A stretch of DNA of 64,000 nucleotides from Chitinophaga terrae (ex Kim and Jung 2007) (GTDB lineage Bacteria > Bacteroidota > Bacteroidia > Chitinophagales > Chitinophagaceae), in assembly GCF_900107795.1 (NCBI RefSeq), contig NZ_FNRL01000003.1, positions 248,001 through 312,000 on the forward strand, in the 5' to 3' direction. Positions 55,050 through 63,975 of the stretch are shown here, piece by piece. Numbering within the stretch: position 1 is the stretch's first letter; every line of letters begins with the position of its first letter. The notes under the pieces are model-generated. The model saw only the letters and a program-made list of their open reading frames with translations. It searched no databases and was not told the DNA's origin. The position numbers and the translations under genes were made by a program.

Positions 55050-56057
55050 TTAAGGATTTAGTCTTTTGATGGCCGTAAGGGCTTCTTTAAAATCTTTTTT
55101 AAAGGAAGCGGCTTTTGCATAATCCGCCAGCGCTTCCTGCTTTTTGCCTTGTTCTTCGAGGCACATAGCACGGTAATAATAAGCCCAGGCATCTGTTGGC
55201 GCTACCTTCGCCGACATGTTAAAATAATTATAGGCCTCTTTCCAGTCCTTTTTCCGGAGGCTGATCTTGCCCATTGCCATATATGCCGGTTCAAACCCGG
55301 GATCAGCTATGATGCATTGTTTGTAAGCCTGCATAGCCGCCGCCTGGTTGTTCAGTTCTTCCTGGTATTGCCCCGCTTCAAAAACAGGATGCGCGTTGGT
55401 GGTATCCAGTCTCCATGCCAGCATATAATAGTTCAACGCTGCGGGAGCTTTACGGGTGCGCAGCAGATCGGCCAGCTCCATCACCGCTTCAAATTCCGGC
55501 GCTTGCCCCGCCGCCTGTATCGCGGAGGTCAGGTGCCTGATAGCTGCTACGGTATCCTGCTTGTCTTCCGCCATCCGGGCTTTCAGGTAAAAAGCTTTGT
55601 CCCTTCCGTCGGCCGACTGCGCCAGCACATTGGCCAGGCTATCGGCTGCTTCATATTGTTTATTCTCGACCCAGGCCATAGCGAGCCGGTATTGAAGGTA
55701 AGTGTAATCGGGCGCCGTCTGCAACGCCTGTTGGAAATTCTGCGCCGCCTTTTTAAAATCATTCACCACAAGCGCGGCCTCTCCGGCGCCTGCCCAGTAA
55801 TCGGTATTGGCGGTGTCGATGCCGGCGGCCTTTTCAAAGTCTGTCAACGCCAGTGATGGATCAGTGTTAAACAACAATAAGGCGCGGCGATAGTATAAAG
55901 ACGGGTTATCCGGAAATTGATGAATAGAATCGGTGACCGGGCGAACGATATCGCTGTAGAGTGCAGAGTCTTTTGACGATGTTTCCGGTTGCCGGGTGCC
56001 GGCATGATGACATGCCAAAGCACCCATTAATAAGAAAAGGATAGGTATACGCTTCAT
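55050..56057 (-). CDS. TPR-repeat lipoprotein
   Basis: A 335-residue lipoprotein with lipobox LMGALAC (Cys16). At least seven TPR units fill the rest (LYYRRALLLFNTDPSLALTDFEKA, NFQQALQTAPDYTYLQYRLAMAW, AYKQCIIADPGFEPAYMAMGKIS, AYNYFNMSAKVAPTDAWAYYYRAM). It probably binds other envelope proteins. It is embedded between thrC (23 bp upstream) and rpe (22 bp downstream), so it likely shares the thr transcript, though no metabolic link is apparent. Confidence 0.9.
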   Translation of the reverse strand: MKRIPILFLLMGALACHHAGTRQPETSSKDSALYSDIVRPVTDSIHQFPDNPSLYYRRALLLFNTDPSLALTDFEKAAGIDTANTDYWAGAGEAALVVNDFKKAAQNFQQALQTAPDYTYLQYRLAMAWVENKQYEAADSLANVLAQSADGRDKAFYLKARMAEDKQDTVAAIRHLTSAIQAAGQAPEFEAVMELADLLRTRKAPAALNYYMLAWRLDTTNAHPVFEAGQYQEELNNQAAAMQAYKQCIIADPGFEPAYMAMGKISLRKKDWKEAYNYFNMSAKVAPTDAWAYYYRAMCLEEQGKKQEALADYAKAASFKKDFKEALTAIKRLNP

Positions 56058-56080
56058 ACGGGCGTAAAACTACACAATCC

Positions 56081-57376
56081 TTATTGCATTAACCAGTTTT
56101 TGAAGGTATTATAGTCTGTTGGCAGCAGTGTCGCCTGTTTTTCTTTGTAATACAATGAGGCCACTTTTGCCGGGGTATAGATCTCATCCCTTATGCTCTT
56201 CGGAGCGGTATCTTCAAACTTCACCGGGTGGGCTGTTTCCAGGAAAATTCCTGTAAGTTCCGGATGGTCCTGCAGGTATTGTTGCAGGCCCAGGTATCCT
56301 ACGGCCCCATGCGGGTCCAGCATATAATGGTGTTCTTTCCAGACCTTTTCCATTGCTACGCTGGTTTCAGCATCTGTAAAACTATAAGAGCTGAGTTTGG
56401 CCTGCAGGCTGGGCAGGCTGTTGCCAAAAAGTTCCAGTATCCTTACAAAGTTGCTTGGGTCTGCAACGTCCATGGCGTTGGAAAGCGTAGGTACGGCGCT
56501 GTGCGGATCGTATTTGCCTGTTTCCATGAAGCGGGGAACGGTATCGTTCACATTCGTAGCTGCTACGAAATGAGATACAGGCAATCCCATAGCTGCTGCC
56601 ATCATGCCCGCACAGATATTCCCGAAGTTCCCGCTGGGTACAGAGAATATCAGTTTAGGATGCGCCGCCTTCATCTGTTTGTATGCGAGGAAATAATAGA
56701 ACATCTGCGGCAGCCAGCGGGCAACGTTGATAGAATTGGCGCTGGTGAGCGCTCTTTTCTGTTGCAGTTCCTGGTCGAGGAACGCAGTTTTTACCAGTTG
56801 CTGGCAATCGTCGAACGTTCCTTCTATCTCTAACGCATGTATGTTTTTACCTAATGTGGTCAGTTGTTTTTCCTGCAACTGGCTTACCTTTTTAGAAGGG
56901 TACAGTATCACCACTTCCACGCCTGGTACATCGTAAAAGCCGCTGGCCACTGCGCCGCCGGTATCGCCGCTTGTAGCTACCAGCACGGTAACCGGCTCTT
57001 TGCTGTTGCGGCGGAAATAACCCAGGCAACCTGCCATAAAGCGGGCGCCTACATCCTTAAAAGCGAGGGTAGGGCCATGGAAAAGCTCCAATGCAAAGGT
57101 TTGCCCTGTTACTTTCTGAACGGGGAAGGGGAAGCTGAGCGTATCCGCAATGATCTTTCTTAATTCCTTTTCTTCTATTTCATCGCCAATAAAAGGACTG
57201 ATCACCCGGTAGCCGATCTCATGATCTGAAAATTGATGAAGGTTCGCTATGAAAGCGGGGTCCAGGGCCGGGATCTTTTCAGGGAAATATAATCCTCTGT
57301 CGGGGGCCAGGCCCTGTATAACTGCAGTCTCGAAATTGACCTGGTGCGATTTATTGTTTAAACTGAAATATTTCAT
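56081..57376 (-). CDS. thrC: Threonine synthase
   Basis: A 431-residue PLP enzyme converting O-phosphohomoserine to threonine. The PLP lysine is Lys107 in FHGPTLAFKDVGARF. Other blocks: YFSLNNKSHQVNFETAVIQGLAPDRGLYFPE at the start, VATSGDTGGAVASGFY (phosphate-binding loop), SVPSGNFGNICAGMMA and LDPHGAVGYLGL. It is co-directional with thrB (15 bp upstream). Length agrees with the short bacterial/fungal-type enzymes. Confidence 0.97.
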   Translation of the reverse strand: MKYFSLNNKSHQVNFETAVIQGLAPDRGLYFPEKIPALDPAFIANLHQFSDHEIGYRVISPFIGDEIEEKELRKIIADTLSFPFPVQKVTGQTFALELFHGPTLAFKDVGARFMAGCLGYFRRNSKEPVTVLVATSGDTGGAVASGFYDVPGVEVVILYPSKKVSQLQEKQLTTLGKNIHALEIEGTFDDCQQLVKTAFLDQELQQKRALTSANSINVARWLPQMFYYFLAYKQMKAAHPKLIFSVPSGNFGNICAGMMAAAMGLPVSHFVAATNVNDTVPRFMETGKYDPHSAVPTLSNAMDVADPSNFVRILELFGNSLPSLQAKLSSYSFTDAETSVAMEKVWKEHHYMLDPHGAVGYLGLQQYLQDHPELTGIFLETAHPVKFEDTAPKSIRDEIYTPAKVASLYYKEKQATLLPTDYNTFKNWLMQ

Positions 57377-57391
57377 GTACTGTTTTATATT

Positions 57392-58318
57392 TTATCCAAT
57401 CACTTTAACGCCTTCGGTATTGATCTGGGACACATATATTTTGTAATCCACTCCTAATGGCGCATATACCTGGTTCATGGTGTCGGCTACTTTCCTGGCG
57501 CTTTCTTCTCCTTTACTCAACATAAAAACGGAAGGACCGGAGCCGGAGATGCCGCCTCCCAATGCGCCGGCTTCCTTGCACCGGAGTTTCAGTTCATGAA
57601 AGGCCGGGATAAGGATAGATCGGATAGGCTCTACGATCACATCTTCCAGGGAACGGCTGATCAGGTCATAATTTTCCTGGTACAGGCCCGCCACAAGCGC
57701 GCCTACATTGCCCCACTGGCGGATGGCGTCTGTCATCAGCACCTTTTGTTTCAGTATTTCCCGGGCGTCGGAAGTTTTAACTTCGATCTGCGGGTGAATA
57801 ACGGTAACCCAGAGGTCTTTGGGTGTATGCAAGGCCGTTATATCCAGCGGTCTGTAACTCCTTACCAGGGTAAAGCCGCCGAGTATGGCCGGCGCCACGT
57901 TGTCGGCATGCGCTGCGCCGCTGGCCAGTCTTTCGCCTTCCATGGCGAACCTCACCAGTTGTTTGCGGCTGAACGGTTCGCCCAGCAGTAGGTTGACGCC
58001 TACCACCGCGCCGGCGCTGCTGGCCGCGCTGGACCCTATGCCGCTGCCGGGATGTATATTCTTGAAGATCTCTATTTCGAAACCTGCTTTCGGGTCTTCC
58101 AGTTTTTGCAGTAATGCCTGTACGGCTACTCCGGCAACATTCCTGGATGCTTCCAGGGGGAGATCGGCGCCATGCACGGCGCTGATCCTTACGCCCGGTA
58201 CTTCCGAACGCCGGATGATCATTTCATCGCCGGGGGCGTCCAGGGCCAGGCCAATTACATCGAATCCACACGCTACATTCGCCACTGTTCCCGGTGCAAA
58301 TACTTTAATACTATCCAT
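57392..58318 (-). CDS. thrB: Homoserine kinase
   Basis: A 308-residue GHMP kinase making O-phosphohomoserine. GHMP motif 1: FAPGTVANVACGFDVIGLAL. ATP loop: HPGSGIGSSAASSAGA, here preceded by KNI. Motif 3: GISGSGPSVFML. Asp/Glu residues for Mg are in the helix after the loop. It lies between thrA (35 bp) and thrC (15 bp). Confidence 0.96.
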   Translation of the reverse strand: MDSIKVFAPGTVANVACGFDVIGLALDAPGDEMIIRRSEVPGVRISAVHGADLPLEASRNVAGVAVQALLQKLEDPKAGFEIEIFKNIHPGSGIGSSAASSAGAVVGVNLLLGEPFSRKQLVRFAMEGERLASGAAHADNVAPAILGGFTLVRSYRPLDITALHTPKDLWVTVIHPQIEVKTSDAREILKQKVLMTDAIRQWGNVGALVAGLYQENYDLISRSLEDVIVEPIRSILIPAFHELKLRCKEAGALGGGISGSGPSVFMLSKGEESARKVADTMNQVYAPLGVDYKIYVSQINTEGVKVIG

Positions 58319-58353
58319 AAGCCATTTGTTAGTTAGAAGTTAGATGATTTTTG

Positions 58354-60798
58354 TTACAATCTTGCACTGCGGATGATATCAGCAAAAATTCCAGATGCTG
58401 TAACATCTGCTCCCGCCCCGGCGCCTTTTACGATCAGCGGCTGATCTTTATAACGGCTGGTAGTATAAAGAACGATGTTGTCTTTTCCTTCCAGTTGATA
58501 GAAAGGATGGGAAGCGCCTACGCTTTGCAGGCCTACGGATGCTTTCCCGTTTTCATAACGCGCAACGAATTTCAAACGTTTTCCTTCTTTGTCGGCGGCC
58601 GCTCTCAGGTCTTCGAAGTGTTGCGCATAAGTATCCAGCGTTTCATAAAATGCTTCTACAGAAGGCGCGTTCAATGATTCGGCGGGCAGGAAAGAATGGT
58701 TGGTGATTTCATCCATTTCAATAGCCGCACCGCTTTCACGGGCCAGTATCAGGATCTTGCGCATAACATCTTTGCCGCTCAGGTCAATTCTCGGGTCCGG
58801 TTCGGTATACCCTTCGTCCTGCGCTGCTTTTACTACTTCCCTGAAACTGGCGCCATTCACAAAATGATTGAACACGAAGTTCAGGCTTCCTGATAATACC
58901 GCTTCTATACTATGCACTTTGTCGCCGCTCCTTACGAGGTCGTTCAGGGTGTTGATCACCGGCAAACCTGCGCCAACATTAGTTTCGAAAAGGAAAGAAG
59001 CGTTGTATTTCCTGGCCAGGTCTTTCAGTTGTTTATAGTAAACATAGTCGGAAGAGCAGGCGATCTTATTGCAGGTCACCACAGAAATACCATGTTGCAG
59101 GAATTCGTGGTAGGTAGTTGCGATGTCGGCGCTGGCGGTATTATCCACAAATACGCTGTTGCGCAGGTTGAGGGTTCTTATTTGGTCTACCAGTTCGGCG
59201 GTGCTCATGGCTGCGCCATTTTCCAGTTGCTCTTTCCAGTTGGCCAGGGAAATGCCTTTATCGTTGATGAGTGTGCGTTTGCTGTTGGCCAGCGCTATCA
59301 CCCTTATCTGCAGGCCCAGTTCTTTCTGCAGGTATTCGTGCTGCTGTTGCAGTTGTTCCAGCAGTTTGCCGCCCACATTTCCTACCCCGGCAATAAAGAG
59401 ATTTACCTGTTTAAGAGGCGTTTCAAAGAAAGTTTCGTGCATTAAGTTAAGCGCTTTCCTGAGATCTGCTTTATTGATCACAGCGGAAATATTTTTTTCG
59501 GTAGATCCCTGTGCGATCGCTCTTACGTTTACCCCGTTCCTGCCGAGGGTGCCGAAAAGTTTACCGCTGGTGCCGTGATGGTTCTTCATTTTATCGCCTA
59601 CTACCGCTACAATGCAAAGGTCTTTTTCTACGATGAGCGGCGAGATCCTCCTTTCCAGTATTTCCTGTGCAAACTCGCTGTCCACGGCCGATTTGGCTTT
59701 CAGCATATCTGTTTCGTGTATGCCTACGGTGATGGAGTGTTCGGAAGAGCTCTGGGTAATGAGGATTACGTTGATGCGTTCCCGTAACAGCGCTTCAAAC
59801 AAACGTTTGGAGAAGCCGGGGATGCCAACCATGCCGCTTCCTTCCAGCGTTAACAGGGCAATGTGCTGGATGCCGGAGATGCCGGTAACGGGATAGCTTT
59901 TGTCTGCATTTTCCTGGATCAGGGTGCCGTGATCTTCCGGTGCAAACGTATTCTTAACCCAGATGGGTATACGTTTGTTCATGACCGGTTGAATGGTAGG
60001 GGGGTAGATGACCTTCGCGCCGAAGTGAGAAAGTTCCATGGCTTCCACATAAGAAATATGAGAGATAGGAATAGCCTGGGATACGATCCTTGGGTCGGCG
60101 GTCATCATCCCGCTTACGTCTGTCCATATATCCAGCACGGCGGCATTCACTGCGGCGGCGATGATGGCGGCGGTATAATCGGAACCTCCTCTGCCCAGGG
60201 TAGTGGTTTCGCCTTCGGAAGTGGCGGCCACGAAGCCCGGCAGTACTACGTAATCTGCCTGTTGCTGGGCGAAGTATTGAGAGATGTTATGATTGGTAAC
60301 GGGAAAGTTAACAGCGGCATGGCCGAAGTTGTTATCGGTAACAATGAGTTCCCTGCTGTCTTTGCAGGTTGCATTGAAGCCCAGTTGTTTTAATTTTTCG
60401 GCAACGATAGAGCAGGAGAGCAATTCGCCGTAGCTCATGATCTTGTCGAGGGAGCGGGCGCTCAGTTCCGCAACCTGGAAGATGCCGTCGCAGAGGGTTT
60501 CCAGGGCGTTGAGTTTCTTTTTAAGCTGGCTGATCTGGCTGCTTTGTGCGGTGATCGGGAATAATTCGCGGATGGTATCGAGGTGCCTGGTTTCAATTTC
60601 CTGCAGGATGTTTTTGTATGATTCCTGTCCTTTTTCGGCCTGTTGACCGCAGCGTATAAGCATGTCCGTTACCCCGCCCAGGGCAGATACGACGATCGCG
60701 TATTTTCCTGCGGGTTTATGGTTTTGGAGAATGTTACAAACTTGTTCTATTGCCTTGGCGCTTCCTACGGAAGTTCCTCCGAATTTTAATACTTGCAT
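58354..60798 (-). CDS. thrA: Bifunctional aspartokinase / homoserine dehydrogenase
   Basis: An 814-residue fusion. The aspartokinase part (1-about 300) has KFGGTSVGSA, and LPGFVAATSEGETTTLGRGGSDYTAA. Two ACT domains follow (about 310-455; MVGIPGFSKRLFEALLRERINVILITQSS), the site of threonine feedback. The NAD(P)-binding homoserine-dehydrogenase part starts near 465 (FIAGVGNVGGKLLEQL) and includes VVTCNKIACSSDY, LSGSLNFVF and GYTEPDPRIDLSGKDV. It catalyses the first and third steps towards threonine and methionine. A Thr/Ile-rich leader ORF lies about 80 bp upstream. Confidence 0.97.
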   Translation of the reverse strand: MQVLKFGGTSVGSAKAIEQVCNILQNHKPAGKYAIVVSALGGVTDMLIRCGQQAEKGQESYKNILQEIETRHLDTIRELFPITAQSSQISQLKKKLNALETLCDGIFQVAELSARSLDKIMSYGELLSCSIVAEKLKQLGFNATCKDSRELIVTDNNFGHAAVNFPVTNHNISQYFAQQQADYVVLPGFVAATSEGETTTLGRGGSDYTAAIIAAAVNAAVLDIWTDVSGMMTADPRIVSQAIPISHISYVEAMELSHFGAKVIYPPTIQPVMNKRIPIWVKNTFAPEDHGTLIQENADKSYPVTGISGIQHIALLTLEGSGMVGIPGFSKRLFEALLRERINVILITQSSSEHSITVGIHETDMLKAKSAVDSEFAQEILERRISPLIVEKDLCIVAVVGDKMKNHHGTSGKLFGTLGRNGVNVRAIAQGSTEKNISAVINKADLRKALNLMHETFFETPLKQVNLFIAGVGNVGGKLLEQLQQQHEYLQKELGLQIRVIALANSKRTLINDKGISLANWKEQLENGAAMSTAELVDQIRTLNLRNSVFVDNTASADIATTYHEFLQHGISVVTCNKIACSSDYVYYKQLKDLARKYNASFLFETNVGAGLPVINTLNDLVRSGDKVHSIEAVLSGSLNFVFNHFVNGASFREVVKAAQDEGYTEPDPRIDLSGKDVMRKILILARESGAAIEMDEITNHSFLPAESLNAPSVEAFYETLDTYAQHFEDLRAAADKEGKRLKFVARYENGKASVGLQSVGASHPFYQLEGKDNIVLYTTSRYKDQPLIVKGAGAGADVTASGIFADIIRSARL

Positions 60799-60825
60799 AT
60801 GGAAATTTTATACGTAGATAAGGTT

Positions 60826-60860
60826 CCGGGTTCTCCCGGCTGGTATACCACTCATGTGGT
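60826..60860 (-). promoter_or_regulatory. Two hairpins in the thrA leader
   Basis: On the minus strand the leader ORF is followed by ACCAC-ATGA-GTGGT (60847-60860) and then CCGGG-AGAA-CCCGG (60826-60839). The last leader codons (ACC CGG GGT) can pair with the CCGGG/CCCGG segments, giving alternative folds. No U-run follows the second stem, so a classical terminator is not evident; control may act on translation or through pausing. Confidence 0.5.
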
Positions 60861-60880
60861 CGTTGGACTATATGTAAATA

Positions 60881-60991
60881 CTAACCCCGGGTTGGGGTAA
60901 TTGTAATGGTAGACGTTGTGGCAATAGTGGCCGTGTTAGCCGTTGTGGGAACGGTAATGGCTGGAAAATGATATGTAAATAACGGTTTCAC
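60881..60991 (-). CDS. thrL: Threonine-operon leader peptide (36 codons, 12 Thr, 4 Ile)
   Basis: A GTG-initiated ORF of 36 codons ending TAG. By eye 12 codons are Thr and 4 are Ile, concentrated from codon 12 onward (for example IATTSTITITPTRG at the C-terminal end). Such codon content is what the E. coli thrL leader shows, where scarcity of charged Thr- or Ile-tRNA stalls ribosomes and raises thrA expression. It lies 82 bp upstream of thrA, and alternative hairpins lie between. No ATG is in frame; the GTG start is inferred. The size is too small for ordinary gene finders. Known for proteobacteria; unexpected here. Confidence 0.7.
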   Translation of the reverse strand: MKPLFTYHFPAITVPTTANTATIATTSTITITPTRG

Positions 60992-61082
60992 TATTGAAAT
61001 ATGACGATTGTGTAACAAAAGTCTAAAATTACACCGGTAAATAAAAGCGCAGTGAGCATTTTTTGAAATCTTTCATTTTGCC

Positions 61083-61134
61083 TGGTGTTTATTTGAAAAT
61101 ATATCGTTTATATGGTGTTTTATTGAAAATATAT
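61083..61134. repeat. 22-bp direct repeat upstream of thr leader
   Basis: Two copies (61083-61104 and 61113-61134) of tggtgtttatttgaaaatat-type sequence match at 20 of 22 positions, 30 bp apart. They lie about 90-140 bp upstream of the leader peptide start. Possibly regulator sites. Confidence 0.6.
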
Positions 61135-61250
61135 TTATAAAATGAAGATTTTTGAAAGTTTTACAGAGAAGGGTTGAATCGAGTAATATTTGTTTGGTGA
61201 CAATATAATGACAATTTCCTGTTTTTTAGCCTGCTTTTTTATACGCAACT

Positions 61251-61277
61251 ATTAAAATTTTAATATTCCGGAATATT
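61251..61277. promoter_or_regulatory. Two overlapping perfect palindromes
   Basis: attaaaattttaat (61251-61264) and aatattccggaatatt (61262-61277) are each their own reverse complement. They lie mid-way in the thrA-hmgA gap and are candidate operator sites. Confidence 0.5.
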
Positions 61278-61361
61278 CTCCTACCTTAGTTGCCTAAACA
61301 TCAGCCACTTGTCCATTTCTCTGAAATATACAAGCAATAGTCAGCTTAACTACTACTTCCT

Positions 61362-61380
61362 CATGGCAACGCTTGCCATG
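61362..61380. promoter_or_regulatory. 19-bp inverted repeat
   Basis: catggcaa-cgc-ttgccatg is a perfect 8-bp stem with a 3-base centre, not followed by T. It could be an operator or hairpin; it lies 258 bp upstream of hmgA. Confidence 0.4.
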
Positions 61381-61535
61381 GATTCGGCTTTGGCATAACC
61401 CATCCTTATTATTTCCATTTTTTCTTACTAGTTGTTTACCAGGTGCGGGTGCAATATTTGCTGCATTTCAGCCAGGTTACAACAGGAATTTTTCCAGGCA
61501 TACATCATTGTTGTTGGCAAACTTGTTATTGATTT

Positions 61536-61620
61536 GATCATACACCGATTCGATCATTCAACTATACACCAGAACAATTGGATCATACACTAAGCAATTA
61601 AATCATACACCAGACAATCT
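61536..61620. repeat. Four copies of an ATACACC-centred repeat before hmgA
   Basis: The core ATACAC(C/T) occurs at 61540, 61564, 61585 and 61605, spaced 24, 21 and 20 bases. The last three copies form a tandem array of 20-21-bp units resembling gatCATACACcagaCAATt. The array ends 18 bp before the hmgA ATG. Two helical turns per unit suits cooperative binding by a regulator. Confidence 0.65.
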
Positions 61621-61638
61621 ATTTAAAAAACATCCGAT

Positions 61639-62796
61639 ATGCCACATTATCATAAACTCGGACAGATACCGCATAAGCGACACACCCAGTTTCGTAAACC
61701 GGATGGAACTCTTTATTCTGAACAACTCTTTTCCACGGAAGGTTTTTCAAGTAATTCCACCCTCCTGTATCATTGTCACCCGCCCACCGAAATTGTTAAA
61801 GTAGATGAACCTTACTCTGTTGCCCCGAAAGTGGCAGAAGAAAAGATGCTGAAACACCGGAGCTTTATGGGATTCAACATTCAACCGGTCAGCGATTTCC
61901 TGGAAAGCAGGAAACCGGTACTGGTGAACAACGATCTCCATATTGTACTGGCCGCGCCGCGCAACAGCATGGAAGACTACTTTTACAAGAACGCAGACGC
62001 AGATGAAATGATCTTTGTACACCAGGGAACCGGTGTGCTGAAAACGCAATATGGTCAATTAACCTTTGGGTATGGCGATTACCTGGTGATCCCCCGCGGC
62101 ACCATCTACCATATCCACTTTGATACGCCGGATAACCGTTTATTTATTGTAGAGTCGTTTAGTCCTATTCGTTACCCGAAACGCTACCTCAGCAAATACG
62201 GGCAGTTGCTGGAACATTCGCCTTATTGCGAGCGCGACATCCGCCAGCCCGCCAACCTGGAAACCATCGACCAGGAAGGCGATTTCCTGATCAGGATCAA
62301 AAAGAAAGGCGTTATCTATCCCCTCCATTATAAACATCATCCCTTCGATGTGATCGGGTGGGATGGATGCGAATACCCGTTTGCCTTCTCGATCCACGAT
62401 TTTGAACCGATAACCGGTCGTGTTCATCAGCCGCCTCCCGTTCACCAGACCTTCGAGGGCAACAACTTTGTTGTATGCTCCTTCTGCCCGCGGTTGTTCG
62501 ATTACCATCCGCAGGCCATCCCGGCCCCTTATAATCACAGTAATATAGATAGTGATGAGGTGCTGTATTATGTAGATGGCGACTTCATGAGCCGCAAACA
62601 CGTGGAAAAAGGAATGATCACGCTGCACCCCGCCGGTATCCCGCACGGTCCGCACCCGGGAGCGGTGGAAAAAAGCCTTGGCGCAAAAGAAACAAAAGAA
62701 CTGGCCGTAATGGTAGATACATTTCATCCCCTGCAGATCACCGCTGATGCGCTGGAAATTGAAGATGCATCGTACGTGATGAGCTGGGCAGAATAA
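61639..62796 (+). CDS. hmgA: Homogentisate 1,2-dioxygenase
   Basis: A 385-residue cupin-fold iron enzyme that opens the homogentisate ring to maleylacetoacetate in tyrosine and phenylalanine breakdown. Iron ligands: His300 in YNHSNIDSDEV, Glu307 (or Asp306) in the same block and His336 in IPHGPHP. Other blocks: FVHQGTGVLKTQYGQLTFGYGDYLVIPRGTIY and HHPFDVIGWDGCEYPFAF. Shorter than the about 430-residue mammalian/pseudomonad enzyme, as in related Bacteroidota proteins. hpd follows 48 bp downstream; the remaining genes of the pathway are beyond the window. Confidence 0.93.
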   Translation: MPHYHKLGQIPHKRHTQFRKPDGTLYSEQLFSTEGFSSNSTLLYHCHPPTEIVKVDEPYSVAPKVAEEKMLKHRSFMGFNIQPVSDFLESRKPVLVNNDLHIVLAAPRNSMEDYFYKNADADEMIFVHQGTGVLKTQYGQLTFGYGDYLVIPRGTIYHIHFDTPDNRLFIVESFSPIRYPKRYLSKYGQLLEHSPYCERDIRQPANLETIDQEGDFLIRIKKKGVIYPLHYKHHPFDVIGWDGCEYPFAFSIHDFEPITGRVHQPPPVHQTFEGNNFVVCSFCPRLFDYHPQAIPAPYNHSNIDSDEVLYYVDGDFMSRKHVEKGMITLHPAGIPHGPHPGAVEKSLGAKETKELAVMVDTFHPLQITADALEIEDASYVMSWAE

Positions 62797-62844
62797 ACCG
62801 AAAATCAAAAACCAACCAACTATTAACCAAAACAATTGAATGTA

Positions 62845-63975
62845 ATGGAAACAGCATTAAAAACTGCAGGTAACCATGCCGGTGTGCAAGATTTCTTACC
62901 GTTGAACGGAACCGACTACGTGGAGTTTTACGTGGGCAATGCCAAACAGGCAGCTCATTATTATAAAACAGCTTTCGGTTTCCAGTCGGTTGCTTACGCT
63001 GGCCCCGAAACCGGGGTAAGAGACCGCGCATCCTATGTGCTGGTACAAAACAAATTACGCTTTGTTCTCACCACCTCCCTGTTGCCGGATACAGAGATCG
63101 CCCGGCATGTGGCCAAACATGGCGATGGAGTGAAGGTGCTGGCCCTCTGGGTCGACGATGCCCGCGCCGCTTTCGAAGAAACGGTGAAACGGGGCGCTAC
63201 TCCTTATTTGGAGCCCACAGTAGAAAAAGATGAATACGGAGAAGTGGTAAGAAGCGGTATCCATACCTATGGCGACACCGTTCACCTCTTCGTAGAGCGT
63301 AAGAACTACAATGGTCCTTTCCTGCCGGGGTATAAAGAATGGGCAACCGACTACAAGCCCGCTGATACCGGCCTGCAGTATGTGGATCACTGTGTAGGTA
63401 ACGTAGGATGGAACGAAATGAACACCTGGGTAGAGTTCTACGAACGGGTAATGGGATTCAGGAACCTCATTTCCTTTGATGATAACGACATCTCCACAGA
63501 ATACTCAGCCCTGATGAGTAAGGTAATGAGCAACGGCAACGGACGGGTGAAATTCCCTATCAACGAGCCGGCTGAAGGCAAAAAGAAATCACAGATCGAA
63601 GAATACCTGGATTTCTATGGAGGTCCGGGCGTTCAGCATGTGGCCATTGCTACCAATAATATTATCCAGACCGTTACCGAGTTGCAGAACAGGGGAGTAG
63701 AATTCCTGAAAGTGCCTACCACTTATTATGAAACATTGTTAGACAGGGTGGGGAATATAGATGAAGAAGTAAAGGCGCTGGAGAAACTCGGCATATTGGT
63801 AGACCGGGATGATGAAGGCTACCTGCTCCAGATTTTCACCAAACCGATCCAGGACCGTCCGACGGTATTTTTTGAGATCATCCAGCGTAAAGGGGCCCAG
63901 TCATTTGGTAAAGGGAACTTCAAGGCGCTGTTTGAGTCAATTGAACGGGAACAGGCCCTGAGAGGTAACTTATAA
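62845..63975 (+). CDS. hpd: 4-hydroxyphenylpyruvate dioxygenase
   Basis: A 376-residue enzyme of two glyoxalase-like halves. Iron ligands: His182 (YVDHCVGNV), His265 (PGVQHVAIATNN) and Glu344 (TVFFEIIQRKG). The N-terminal half (YVEFYVGNAKQAAHYYKTAFGF, ALWVDDARAAF) shows the vestigial domain. It forms homogentisate from 4-hydroxyphenylpyruvate, the step before hmgA. ATG at 62845 is chosen; an in-frame TTG lies at 62836. Stop is 25 bp before the window end. Confidence 0.96.
   Translation: METALKTAGNHAGVQDFLPLNGTDYVEFYVGNAKQAAHYYKTAFGFQSVAYAGPETGVRDRASYVLVQNKLRFVLTTSLLPDTEIARHVAKHGDGVKVLALWVDDARAAFEETVKRGATPYLEPTVEKDEYGEVVRSGIHTYGDTVHLFVERKNYNGPFLPGYKEWATDYKPADTGLQYVDHCVGNVGWNEMNTWVEFYERVMGFRNLISFDDNDISTEYSALMSKVMSNGNGRVKFPINEPAEGKKKSQIEEYLDFYGGPGVQHVAIATNNIIQTVTELQNRGVEFLKVPTTYYETLLDRVGNIDEEVKALEKLGILVDRDDEGYLLQIFTKPIQDRPTVFFEIIQRKGAQSFGKGNFKALFESIEREQALRGNL

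Noticed and set aside
60826..60839. Classical Rho-independent attenuator in the thr leader
   Set aside because: The CCGGG-AGAA-CCCGG stem is not followed by a U-run, so it was listed as a regulatory hairpin, not a terminator.
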